This document shows, piece by piece, positions 1 to 13,977 of a stretch of DNA of 64,000 bases. Made by a program: the position numbers and the translations under genes. Origin of the DNA: Acidobacteriota bacterium (lineage in GTDB: Bacteria; Acidobacteriota; Blastocatellia; RBC074). The notes below the pieces were generated by a model that did no database searches, was not told the origin of the DNA, and worked only from the letters and a program-made list of their open reading frames with translations. How positions within the stretch are numbered: position 1 is the stretch's first letter; every line of letters begins with the position of its first letter. The stretch is from contig JADJXM010000003.1 of the NCBI GenBank assembly GCA_016715865.1, forward strand, positions 43,501 through 107,500, in the 5' to 3' direction.

Positions 1-494
1 TCGACACCTTTGAAATCGTCCCACCCGTATTCGGGCGCGACCACACCGTACCCTGCGAAGACGACGTCGGAGTTTTCCACCTTGACCTCAGGCACATAAC
101 GCATCGAGCGCGCCAGAAAATCCTCGGACTTGAGATTCATCCGTTTACCGCCGACCTGGAAGGAGAATTCGGGCTGTGGGCTAAATCCGGCGAGCGGGAC
201 GGCCTGGACCCAGGTCCCATCGGGATTCCCCGGTTTGAGACCGATCTTTTTGAACTGGTCGGTCAGATAGTTGACCGTCAGATCTTCCCCCCTGGTCCCC
301 GGAGCCCGCCCTTCGTATTCATCTGAGGCCAGCACATTAATGTGTTTCATGAGATCGGCGCTGCTGATGCTCTCAAGAGCAGCGCCGGTATCGACAACTA
401 CAGGGGCGGGCGTGCTTTCAGGCGCCGTCGAGCAAGCCGGCGTGAGCGCTCCGACTATGGCAAACATTGTCATGACGAGTATCTTTTTTTTCAT
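1..494 (-). CDS. M28-type peptidase lipoprotein, N-terminal part (runs off window)
   Basis: The visible 164 codons begin with a lipoprotein signal peptide: basic MKKK, a hydrophobic stretch, then a lipobox ending TPAC at about residue 21. After a short Thr/Pro/Ser linker comes the segment HINVLASDEYEGRAPGT, characteristic of the N-terminal region of M28 family aminopeptidases, then QFKKIGLKPGN. The last readable part, VVFAGYGVVAPEYGWDDF, resembles the protease-associated (PA) insertion of this family. The metal-binding catalytic residues lie beyond the window edge and cannot be checked. The start at 494 has a purine-rich GAAAGGTGAAG just upstream. Likely role: an outer-membrane or periplasm-anchored zinc aminopeptidase. 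A second, complete M28 enzyme is encoded at 24372-26054. Confidence 0.8.
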   Translation of the reverse strand, partial: MKKKILVMTMFAIVGALTPACSTAPESTPAPVVVDTGAALESISSADLMKHINVLASDEYEGRAPGTRGEDLTVNYLTDQFKKIGLKPGNPDGTWVQAVPLAGFSPQPEFSFQVGGKRMNLKSEDFLARSMRYVPEVKVENSDVVFAGYGVVAPEYGWDDFKGV

Positions 495-507
495 CTTCAC
501 CTTTCGT

Positions 508-1818
<1,311 letters not shown>

Positions 1819-1822
<4 letters not shown>

Positions 1823-3372
1823 TGCGGCCTGCTTGATTTTGCCAGCATCGCGGCTAGCGAACGCGCCTCGTCGACCGGCAGGTTGCTGATTTGAGGCCCG
1901 CCTTCGGTGTAGGCCTGCCCGGCGGTATCGACGCGAATCGACGCCAGACCGAGCCGTTTATCGAATGGGGTTTGCGTGATTTCGACAGCCTGAATCTTGT
2001 TCAATGGTACGATATGGGTTGAGCGTCCGAGCCAGCCCCGCCGCGTCAGAAAATAACGCTCGCCGAGCGAATACCCGAGATGTTTGTAATTCTGTTTGTT
2101 GTTGTAATGAATCAATGGGATCAGAGCGAGCGGCCAAAGTGATGACCAGCTCGGATCTCGAAAAAGCAGGACACCCGCAATGAGAAGGCAAATTAATGCT
2201 CCGACTATTGTTCCGCGACGGACGGCAAGCGGCGACACTCTGCGCCAATCCGATCGATCATCAGGAAGATCTGGAAAGATGAACGGCAGTAACTTGTCGA
2301 CTTCTTCAAGATGAACGATCGGCAAGAGCACATCGCGCCCCTGATTGTCGTCGCTGCCCTCGCGTTTTCCACCTGATGTGTCGACACGCAGCGTCGCCAG
2401 TCCGAAGAACCGCCGTAGCATCTTCTGCTCGATTTCGAGTACCTGGATTCGCCTGCGCGGCAGGCTGCTCGTTCGACTGGTCAGCAAACCATAACGCCGC
2501 TGAAGATCGTCTCCCTTGCGTGACAGGGTGAAGTCGAAGAACAACAGAACCGATCCGATCACTGAAAAGATCATTCCGATAGTGAAGATAACCGTAATTC
2601 CCAGGAGTGTCATCAATAGCGTCGTCAGCGTATCCTGCTCCAGTAACTCTCTGCTGCGTCTGTATAAAAAATCGGCCGCAGTGCGATAGACCGTATCCGG
2701 CAGTATGTCGTCGGCGAAGTTCCAGATTGCTCCGGCCAGCACCAGGGCCGAAACGATATGATTGGTTGTGATCCCCGCCAGAACCAGATCTCCAATGCCT
2801 GTGCTTTTAACTACCGTCGCACCTGGTTCAGGCGCCGGTCCCATCAGATCACCGGGAGATGCCGACCTGAGAGCCTTGACCCGATCAAAGACCGCCCGGC
2901 GCAGATTCTCGGCATCCGAACGCGAAAGCACTGAAAGCGAAGCTTCTGAACCTTCTCCGCCACCCGTTTCGACCTTGGCTTCGACGACGCCGAACAGTCG
3001 CTGAATGACACCCTGATCGATGCGGATCTCCTGGATTCGATCGAGCGGGATATGGCGCTGAGTCCGACTTAGAATTCCCTGCTCTGTGATCAGATCATGC
3101 CCCTCGATTCGATAACGAAAGGATAAATAGCGCCAGAGGACCGATATGATAGTGAGGACCGAACTGATGATGATGAGTCCAAGGCCGAAGGATCGATTAC
3201 CGAAGAGCAGCAGGGGAATGAGCGGCAGAATTCCACGCAATCCTCTGAGCAGCCCGAAGACAAGTGTCAGTGGATGAAGCCGGCCTTCGAAGACCGAGGC
3301 TTCACTCATAGGCGCCGCAGCAGTCTCTGCCGAATGTTCCTCAGGCGGCAGGGGCTCAGACTGCATCGTCAC
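1819..3372 (-). CDS. Membrane protein with multiple bacterial PH domains (YdbT-like)
   Basis: A 517-residue membrane protein with hydrophobic pairs near residues 35-65, 195-225, 250-280 and 385-425, separated by soluble bPH_2 (DUF304-type) domains. Each soluble part carries the same signature, for example LSRTQRHIPLDRIQEIRID followed by GVVEAKVETGGGEGSEASL, again as LPRRRIQVLEIEQ with LRVDTSGGKREGS, and again as VPLNKIQAVEITQ with IRVDTAGQA. This three-fold repeat is the architecture of B. subtilis YdbT. Its 5' end overlaps the companion YdbS-like gene by 17 bp; in other bacteria the pair is also adjacent. Function is poorly known; involvement in cell-envelope defence (bacteriocin resistance) has been proposed for the family. 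It shares an overlap with ilvA downstream, probably without functional linkage. Confidence 0.85.
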
Positions 3373-3889
3373 CTCCTGTCGCTATGAGATGATCACGCAA
3401 TGCGGCGGCTTCAACGGCATCCAGACCAGGGATTGTTGTCTTTGCCGCGTGCGTCCCGGCCGTAAAGAGGACAAGTGACGAAAGTCCGAATTTTCGCTCG
3501 ATCGGACCGCGCTCGAGATCGACGTGTTGAACACGCGAGAGCGGCAGCAGCCGCGTCCGGTGAAAGTAGATGCCACTGCGCGTCTCGAGTACGCGATCGT
3601 CGATACGGTAACCCCAGGCGGCATACGCGCGCCGCGGCCGCCGGATGCTCAACCAGACCAGCAGACCCGCAAACGCCAGCCATCCGGTGAGCAGCCACCA
3701 CATCAGGCTCGGCCGCTCGACAGCCAGAAAGATCAATCCAGGCATGCTGATGCCAAGAAGAACGAGATACGTGATCAGATCTGTCCATTGCCATAGCCTG
3801 ACCACCCGCGGATCAAGCTTGTTGAACTGCGGTCCCTCCTGAGTGATGTCTGATTGTGGCTGAATCTCTTCTGTTCCCTCTTCAAGCAT
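3356..3889 (-). CDS. Small membrane protein with one bacterial PH domain (YdbS-like)
   Basis: A 177-residue protein with a hydrophilic N-terminus (about 35 residues), two membrane segments at about 37-60 and 64-82, then one bPH_2 domain. That domain has the motif RTRLLPLSRVQHVDLERGPIE followed by GLSSLVLFTAGTHAAKTTI, the same module repeated in the neighbouring 517-residue protein. The end overlaps the start of that gene by 17 bp, which argues for translational coupling and a two-subunit complex. The family has no established biochemical activity. A 225-bp compound palindrome lies immediately upstream (3894-4118). Confidence 0.85.
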   Translation of the reverse strand: MLEEGTEEIQPQSDITQEGPQFNKLDPRVVRLWQWTDLITYLVLLGISMPGLIFLAVERPSLMWWLLTGWLAFAGLLVWLSIRRPRRAYAAWGYRIDDRVLETRSGIYFHRTRLLPLSRVQHVDLERGPIERKFGLSSLVLFTAGTHAAKTTIPGLDAVEAAALRDHLIATGGDDAV

Positions 3890-3893
3890 TTTT

Positions 3894-4118
3894 AGTTCCC
3901 AGTTTCCAGTTGTAACTGCTCAGCCTTCGTTTGATTCATTAAATCATAAAGCAAGCGAATGTGGAGTGCGGCGGCCTGGCGCCGCTTTGGTAATCCATTA
4001 TGCCAATTACTGCACGCGATACCAAAGCGGCGCCAGGCCGCCGCACTCCACATTCGCAATCAAGCTCAATTCACCTTTTGCCATGGGGCTGAGCAGTTAC
4101 AACTGGAACCTGGAAACT
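3894..4118. repeat. Compound palindrome: heptamer outer arms plus perfect 38-bp inner hairpin
   Basis: The outer arms 3894-3925 and 4087-4118 are complementary at 30 of 32 positions and are built from AGTTTCC-type heptamers. The inner arms 3955-3992 and 4020-4057 are complementary over 38 of 38 positions (core GGAGTGCGGCGGCCTGGCGC) around a 27-nt loop. The inner arms are strikingly G/C-rich. The outer right arm contains the TAG stop codon of the DoxX gene. No open frame or U-tract is associated. Confidence 0.95.
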
Positions 4119-4590
4119 ATTTTATGATCTTTTTGAGCTTATCGAAATCCCAGCAGAGCAGGTAAAGTGATGCGAGCAGCATGGCTCCGGTGATGAATGG
4201 AGTGCCGGTGAAGTTCAGGCTGACTGTGATGATGAAGATGTTGAGGATAATGGGGAAGTAGATCAGGGCGCCCAGGGTCGCAGTCCGGGGGATGAGCAGC
4301 AGCAGCGCCGCCGTCAATTGACAGATGCCGATGAAACGCCAGTAGAAACCAGTCCGATACATCGCCTCGAAGAAGAAGCCGACCGGCGTCTCGATCCCGA
4401 GCAGGGTAAAACGGTTGCCGAGCACCTTGGTCAGGCCCGAAGGAGTGAATCCTATCGCCAGCAGGACGCGCGTGAAGATGGTGAAGAGGCGAAGCAGGCG
4501 GACGCTTCTCATACGCTCAAGCAGACGATCCGTACCGTCACTGATCAATCCAACGGACACGCCTGTTGCATGCTGTCCAATCTGTTCCAT
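4117..4590 (-). CDS. DoxX-family membrane protein
   Basis: A 157-residue polytopic protein with four predicted membrane helices (about 28-45, 70-90, 94-112 and 116-135). Start chosen at 4590 because GGAGGTG lies 5 nt upstream; an open frame extends 11 codons further without support. The segment RVLLAIGFTPSGLTKVLG near residue 40 and the later ICQLTAALLLLIPRTATLGA match the DoxX/DoxD-like fold. Members are linked to quinone-dependent redox reactions or detoxification in some organisms, but the function of this branch is unknown. The last codons and stop lie inside the right arm of the 3894-4118 palindrome. It follows the ABC transporter genes on the same strand, with a heptamer array between. 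Confidence 0.75.
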   Translation of the reverse strand: MEQIGQHATGVSVGLISDGTDRLLERMRSVRLLRLFTIFTRVLLAIGFTPSGLTKVLGNRFTLLGIETPVGFFFEAMYRTGFYWRFIGICQLTAALLLLIPRTATLGALIYFPIILNIFIITVSLNFTGTPFITGAMLLASLYLLCWDFDKLKKIIK

Positions 4591-4630
4591 AGACACCTCC
4601 GAATAATATCGTCCTTCCCTCACATCCCAC

Positions 4631-4671
4631 TCTGACTTTCTTCCTTCTACTTTCTGCTTTCTACTTTTTAC

Positions 4672-4672
<1 letters not shown>
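4631..4672 (-). repeat. Degenerate heptamer array after ABC permease stop codon
   Basis: Six imperfect 7-nt units. Read on the plus strand they are TCTGACT, TTCTTCC, TTCTACT, TTCTGCT, TTCTACT and TTTTACT. On the coding (minus) strand the array begins right after the TGA of the permease gene as GTAAAAAGTAGAAAGCAG. It separates the ABC cluster from the DoxX gene. Confidence 0.85.
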
Positions 4673-6529
<1,857 letters not shown>

Positions 6530-6533
<4 letters not shown>

Positions 6534-7399
6534 GACGATATCACCTCATATGCACGTACTTTCCGCCAGAGCATATATAAACAGACCAATCCATAAACCA
6601 GAAAGACCATCCACGCCTCGCCGAGAGAGAAGATGTAGTCTTCCGAATTGACGGTCCTGAAAAACTCATCGGCCATGACGTTGAAGGCCATGCCCAGATT
6701 GAGCAGATGACCTTTCGTTGTCCCGAGGATCGCTTGAATAGCGAATCCGATCGGTGTCGGGATGATGAAGATGGCGAAGAGCGCCGCGCTCGCCGCCGTC
6801 CGCCATTTGATCCACGCCGAAAAGGCGAGCGCCAGAAGGCCCAGCGAGACAGCCCAGACCAGGCTGATCATGAAGATCCCCCGCGCGATCCAGAAATTGT
6901 TGATCATCCAGCTGCCGCCTTCAAGGTAGGACTGAAAGAGGAACAACAACAGCCCCGGCACCCAGGTGATGACAGACAACAGAATCAGCAGGACCGATAA
7001 TTTGCCGAAGATGTATTCCCAGCGCGAAAATGGTCTGGACAGATAGAGCGGCAATGCGTTGTTCGCCAGATCACGTGATATCAATACCGGTCCGATGATG
7101 ACCGTGAATATGAATGCCAGCGATGTCTGAATGGTGGTAAAAACCTTGAAGAAAAATCCGTTGATCGGCACTACATCGGCCGAACTGATGCCAAAGAACG
7201 TCAATGCGCTGGTGTTATGATGCAGGTAGATCAGAATCGTATAGACCAGCGGGCAGACGAAACAAAGTACGAAGAGCGCGATAAAAAGCTTGTACTTGAA
7301 GAGGTCCTGGTAAACGTAACGCGGAATCACCAGAAACCGCGACCAGCCCGCCGTCAACACGCCTTCATACGGCTTGTAATTATGTTCATAAACGGCCAT
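6530..7399 (-). CDS. ABC transporter permease (ABC-2 type), first pair
   Basis: A 289-residue membrane protein starting MAVYEHNYKPYEG, an N-terminus common to ABC-2 permeases of Gram-negative bacteria. It has six hydrophobic segments (about 38-60, 95-115, 133-155, 173-195, 203-225 and 262-280), with ISRDLANNALPLYLSRPFSR before the third; this SRP loop is typical of the family. The stop overlaps the start of the next ATPase gene by 4 bp. The gap to the upstream ATPase is 51 nt and is filled by a heptamer array. Confidence 0.85.
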
Positions 7400-7416
7400 C
7401 TTGTTTCTCCCCGGCT

Positions 7417-7451
7417 TTCTATTTTCTAATTTCTACTTTTGACTTTCTACT
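7417..7451 (-). repeat. Five imperfect heptamers between ABC ATPase stop and permease start
   Basis: The plus-strand units TTCTATT, TTCTAAT, TTCTACT, TTTGACT and TTCTACT run for exactly 35 nt. On the coding strand the array begins directly at the TGA of the upstream ATPase (GTAGAAAGTC and following) and ends about 18 nt before the ATG of the permease, inside an operon. Confidence 0.85.
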
Positions 7452-8362
7452 CATTCCATGGCTTTCAGGAAGATATCTTCGAGGGAATCGCGTTTGAAAT
7501 TGAGCCGGCGGATTTGAACGTTGCGTTCGGCCGCCAGTTTGTAGAGGTCGCGAACTTCAATGCCCTCCTGAATGATCAGCTTGAGCCGCTGAGAACCGCT
7601 GACTGCGTACTCACAGCCCAGCGCTGAGAGCGATTCGGCAAAGTCGGGAGTGGCTCCGCGGGTCTCCATTTCGATGAACTTCCTGTTCGCCTTTCGCTCC
7701 TCTTCGAGATGAACGTTTGCAGCGATGCGCCCGTCCTTGAGGATCAGAACCTCGTCGCAGCATTCCTCGACGTCGCGCAAGAGATGCGAAGAGAAGATGA
7801 GATGCGCGCATCCGGAATCGCGAATTTCGCGAATCAGTTCGAGCATGCGTTTTCGGGCCGGTGGATCGAGGCCGTTCGTCGGTTCGTCCAGAAAGATCAG
7901 CCGTGGCCCGTGAACAATGGCCTGTGCCAGCTTGGCCAGTTGCTTCATGCCAAGCGAATAGGTGCCGAGCTTGCGATACCTGGCTTCGCCGAGGCCGACG
8001 TAAAAGAGCGTTTCATGCGCGCGTTCAAGAGCGGCTTCGGACGGCAGCCCCGACAGTTCGCCCATCAGGCGGACGAAATGGACGGCCGTTTGATTGGCGA
8101 TGAAGGCGTCTCGTTCAGGCATATATCCGATTGCGGCCTTGATGCTTTTGCCTTCGGTACGGATATCCTTGCCGAAGATGCGAGCCGTTCCGGAGCTGGG
8201 CGGATGAAATCCGAGCAGTGTGTGGATGAGCGTCGTCTTGCCCGCTCCGTTCGGGCCGAGCAGGCCGATGCAACGTCCCTTCAGCACGCCCTGCAGATCC
8301 TGCAGGATACGCCGCTTGCCGAATTCAATCCGTAATTGATCAAGTTCGATGATTGGGTCCAT
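7451..8362 (-). CDS. ABC transporter ATP-binding protein, first pair
   Basis: A 303-residue ATPase with Walker A GPNGAGKTTLIH (near 37), signature YSLGMKQLAKLAQAI, Walker B LIFLDEPTNGLDP and the switch region SSHLLRDVEECCD. The 75-residue C-terminal extension ends with LNFKRDSLEDIFLKAME, the usual tail of exporter ATPases of the CcmA/NatA group. It lies 3 nt downstream of the DUF4097-type lipoprotein gene, so the two are one transcription unit. It is the presumed partner of the permease at 6530-7399. Confidence 0.92.
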   Translation of the reverse strand: MDPIIELDQLRIEFGKRRILQDLQGVLKGRCIGLLGPNGAGKTTLIHTLLGFHPPSSGTARIFGKDIRTEGKSIKAAIGYMPERDAFIANQTAVHFVRLMGELSGLPSEAALERAHETLFYVGLGEARYRKLGTYSLGMKQLAKLAQAIVHGPRLIFLDEPTNGLDPPARKRMLELIREIRDSGCAHLIFSSHLLRDVEECCDEVLILKDGRIAANVHLEEERKANRKFIEMETRGATPDFAESLSALGCEYAVSGSQRLKLIIQEGIEVRDLYKLAAERNVQIRRLNFKRDSLEDIFLKAME

Positions 8363-8365
8363 CTG

Positions 8366-9304
8366 TCAATCCTGTCCTGTTTGCTTGCGGTTTTCGATAT
8401 GACCGGCCTTTGACAATGTTACGTTCCCGCTGATACTGCGAATGCTGATCTCAGGTCCGCCGGTTCCGATCTGCGTCTGCACCCATCCCGACCGCGAGTT
8501 CCCTTCTTTGGCTGATACGTTGCCAATCTCGTTTTTAAACTCACCGGCCACACTGCGCATTCGCAGATCGGCATTCACTTCTCCTTCGAAACGCAGTGTG
8601 ACATTCCCCGCGATGCCGCCGACTTCAATTCCACGCCCGTTGAGCGGGGCAAAGGTGATATCGGTGTCCCCGTCAATGTTGTATATCTCGGACTGGCCGA
8701 ATGCGCGGTCGACTTTCACCCGGCCGCTGATGCCTCTGAAATCGATCCGCCCCTCGATCTGACCGGCTGTCAGATCTCCCGAAATACGCGTCGCTTCAAG
8801 GACGATATTTTTCGGCACTCTCAGAAAAACGCGATGGCGCACTTCAGGCAGAAGCGAACTGATCGAGGAGAAGAGGCTGCGTTCATCGTTCATAACGCGG
8901 ATGGTCAGGTTCTCTGCTGATTGTTCGACGCTGAACTGTCGAAACTGCAGATCGTCCTTCTTCTTCGCCAGTCGAACGAGCAGAACTTCAGCCCGGTCTA
9001 TATCGGCGGTCTCTATCTTCACATTTCCGCCGATTCTGTTGACGAAGACAGTGGCGCCGGGATTGAGCGGGTAGCTGCGCCGTATCTCTTCGCGGACGCT
9101 GAAGTCCTTGTCGGCGGGCGACGTATCCTCGATCGATAGCCTGGCGGCCTCACCGGGAATCTTGCGCTCGTTCAAATCAGTATAACCCGGCGTCTGAGTG
9201 TCAGCGCTCTCCTTCGGGGCCATATACCGGCTGCAACCAGAAGACAGGATGATGCCGATCAGTCCTGCAATGACCACCGGCACTATGATCGATTTCGACC
9301 TCAT
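8366..9304 (-). CDS. Lipoprotein with DUF4097-like beta-repeat domain
   Basis: A 312-residue protein with a lipoprotein signal: MRSKSIIVPVV, hydrophobic core, lipobox SSGC at about residue 24. The rest is a repetitive beta-strand-rich domain with recurring short strands such as VFVNRIGGNVKIETAD, ISGDLTAGQIEGRIDF and SVAGEFKNEIGNVS. This pattern fits the DUF4097/putative-adhesin beta-helix family. Such proteins are often encoded beside FecR/anti-sigma genes and ABC exporters. Here it heads the operon with two ABC pairs and follows, after a 230-nt gap, a FecR-type regulator. Molecular role unknown. Confidence 0.75.
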   Translation of the reverse strand: MRSKSIIVPVVIAGLIGIILSSGCSRYMAPKESADTQTPGYTDLNERKIPGEAARLSIEDTSPADKDFSVREEIRRSYPLNPGATVFVNRIGGNVKIETADIDRAEVLLVRLAKKKDDLQFRQFSVEQSAENLTIRVMNDERSLFSSISSLLPEVRHRVFLRVPKNIVLEATRISGDLTAGQIEGRIDFRGISGRVKVDRAFGQSEIYNIDGDTDITFAPLNGRGIEVGGIAGNVTLRFEGEVNADLRMRSVAGEFKNEIGNVSAKEGNSRSGWVQTQIGTGGPEISIRSISGNVTLSKAGHIENRKQTGQD

Positions 9305-9445
9305 GATCTTAACTCCAATCAGCTCGACTCATATTTCGATATGCCCTGAAGCACAAACGGTTACGCCAAAAAACGTGATGAAGTTCCACGCGTTTGACTC
9401 TTATCAGCTTTTATTTTCAATGAATTGTCTTCCTATAAACGAACG

Positions 9446-9489
9446 CACGTCAACCGATGAGACAGTTTGTTGTCTCATCGGTTGACGTG
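9446..9489. repeat. Perfect 19-bp inverted repeat with 6-nt loop
   Basis: Arms 9446-9464 and 9471-9489 are fully complementary (core AACCGATGAGACA) around the loop GTTTGT. It lies 46 nt downstream of the anti-sigma gene and about 142 nt upstream of the lipoprotein gene, both on the minus strand. No T-run follows on either strand, so a Rho-independent terminator is not obvious. An operator, RNA-stabilising hairpin or processing site are alternatives. Confidence 0.9.
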
Positions 9490-9534
9490 TTTATGAAAGT
9501 GCGACTTGAGCCGGGCTATTTCAATCGAACCCGC

Positions 9535-12204
<2,670 letters not shown>

Positions 12205-12250
12205 AGCAATTCTCCCGCAATTACCCGAGGATTTTCATCCCCCGGCGTCA

Positions 12251-12826
<576 letters not shown>

Positions 12827-12922
12827 GTAACCCTCCTTTGAGTCTTCATCCATGAGCAGAAACGAAGCAATACCCAATCGATTAACAGATTAAGAGAAAA
12901 TTTTCTTAGAAAAAAACTTGGT

Positions 12923-13585
12923 TTACAGCGTACTAAGCGCCTGATGGAAAAAGCTTTCCGGAATCTGGTCGAGTGTTTCAAATGTCCAGTCACCTTCTAA
13001 ATGAGGATGAGTCGTCCGGACGGCGAGAGCCATCATACCTGCCCGGCGAGCGGCCTCGATGCCGGCCGGAGCGTCTTCAACGACGATGCAGGCTGCGGGT
13101 TCGATCCCGAGTTTCCGCGCAGCGGCCAGGAAGACATCCGGAAAGGGCTTGCCGCGTTCAACCTGTTCAGCTGACATGACGGCATCGAAGAACTTCGCAA
13201 CCTCGAGAGAGTCAAAAACGGCATCAATATTCCCTTGCGGAGCCGAGGTGCCAAGGGCCTGCTTCCAGCCCTCGAGCTGCAACCGTGTCAGCCACTTAAG
13301 AGCTCCGGGGAGCAGTTCGAGCCCTTTGGTTCTGACGAGTGATCGATAGACCTCTTCCTTGGCTAGCGAGATGCGCGCGATAAAGTCGTCCGTCAGGTGA
13401 TCGCCGAGCCGGCCGCGCAGAATCTCGTCATTCCGTTTGCCAAAGTCGGCGACATATTGTTCATAAGTTATGGTGAAATCCTCTGAAGCCATGACGACCT
13501 GCCAGGCTTCCCAGTGATAATCGGCTGAATCGATCAGGGTCCCGTCGAGATCCCAGATGACCGCCCGCAAACCAGTCTCTATCAT
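12923..13585 (-). CDS. HAD-superfamily hydrolase, beta-phosphoglucomutase-like
   Basis: A 220-residue haloacid-dehalogenase enzyme of subfamily IA. The nucleophile motif is VIWDLDGTLIDS near residue 8, followed by a helical cap, a LGTSAPQGNI motif with the conserved Ser/Thr, the lysine in ERGKPFPDVFL, and the acidic VVEDAPAGIEAARRAG. These match beta-phosphoglucomutase and phosphatase relatives; the substrate is not determined. Start taken at 13585, where the conserved N-terminus begins. The open frame continues 54 codons upstream, but that extension reads through palindromic element copy 1 (13621-13835). The sigma-factor gene follows 96 nt downstream. Confidence 0.88.
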   Translation of the reverse strand: MIETGLRAVIWDLDGTLIDSADYHWEAWQVVMASEDFTITYEQYVADFGKRNDEILRGRLGDHLTDDFIARISLAKEEVYRSLVRTKGLELLPGALKWLTRLQLEGWKQALGTSAPQGNIDAVFDSLEVAKFFDAVMSAEQVERGKPFPDVFLAAARKLGIEPAACIVVEDAPAGIEAARRAGMMALAVRTTHPHLEGDWTFETLDQIPESFFHQALSTL

Positions 13586-13620
13586 TAATATATAGTCCTT
13601 CCATATTTTGCAGCGGTTAA

Positions 13621-13835
13621 TACTCTGCAAACTAAATTTTCTTGTATTCAAGACTGGGAAAAAGTTAATCGCAGAGGCCGCAAAGGGGCAGAGATTTTTT
13701 GGGATATGAATATCCGGATTATTGCCCACTGGATATAATTCGAACACTGATCTTTCCTGTATATCTCTGCCCCTTTGCGGCCTCTGCGATTAATTCTTCC
13801 GAATTTAAATGCCAGAAAATTCAGTTTTCAGAGTA
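13621..13835. repeat. Palindromic intergenic element, copy 1
   Basis: A 215-bp element. Termini are TACTCTGCAAACTAA at the left (13621) and the complementary TTTTCAGAGTA at the right end (13835), 19 of 21 matching. Inner arms 13665-13695 and 13763-13793 are perfectly complementary over 31 bp (TAATCGCAGAGGCCGC and so on). The core contains CCGGATTATTGCCCACTGG and TCGAACACTGATC. It lies between the divergent HAD and LpxL-like genes. Related copies are at 29355-29604, 35796-36094 and 48913-49050. This copy has CAGAG where others have CAAAG, on both arms. Confidence 0.95.
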
Positions 13836-13905
13836 GTCAATGCTGCCACAGGGCTGAGGGGTTGGGAAGCGGAGCCGGTGCGAAACATCCTTCCGATCGG
13901 CTAAA

Positions 13906-13934
13906 TTGACATGGCTTTGCGCCGCGTGCAGAAT
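13906..13934 (+). promoter_or_regulatory. Candidate sigma-70 promoter of the LpxL-like gene
   Basis: A perfect TTGACA at 13906-13911, a 17-nt spacer and CAGAAT at 13929-13934 (4 of 6 to the -10 consensus). Transcription would begin near 13941, giving a short leader before the TTG start at 13978. Prediction from sequence only; housekeeping consensus in this organism is assumed. Confidence 0.4.
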
Positions 13935-13977
13935 CGGTATCTGACGTCAGGGAGACAAAAAGGAAAATCATTACATC

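Noticed and set aside
13586..13747. N-terminal extension of the HAD hydrolase
   Set aside because: The 54 extra codons lie in the palindromic element copy 1; the conserved domain starts at 13585.
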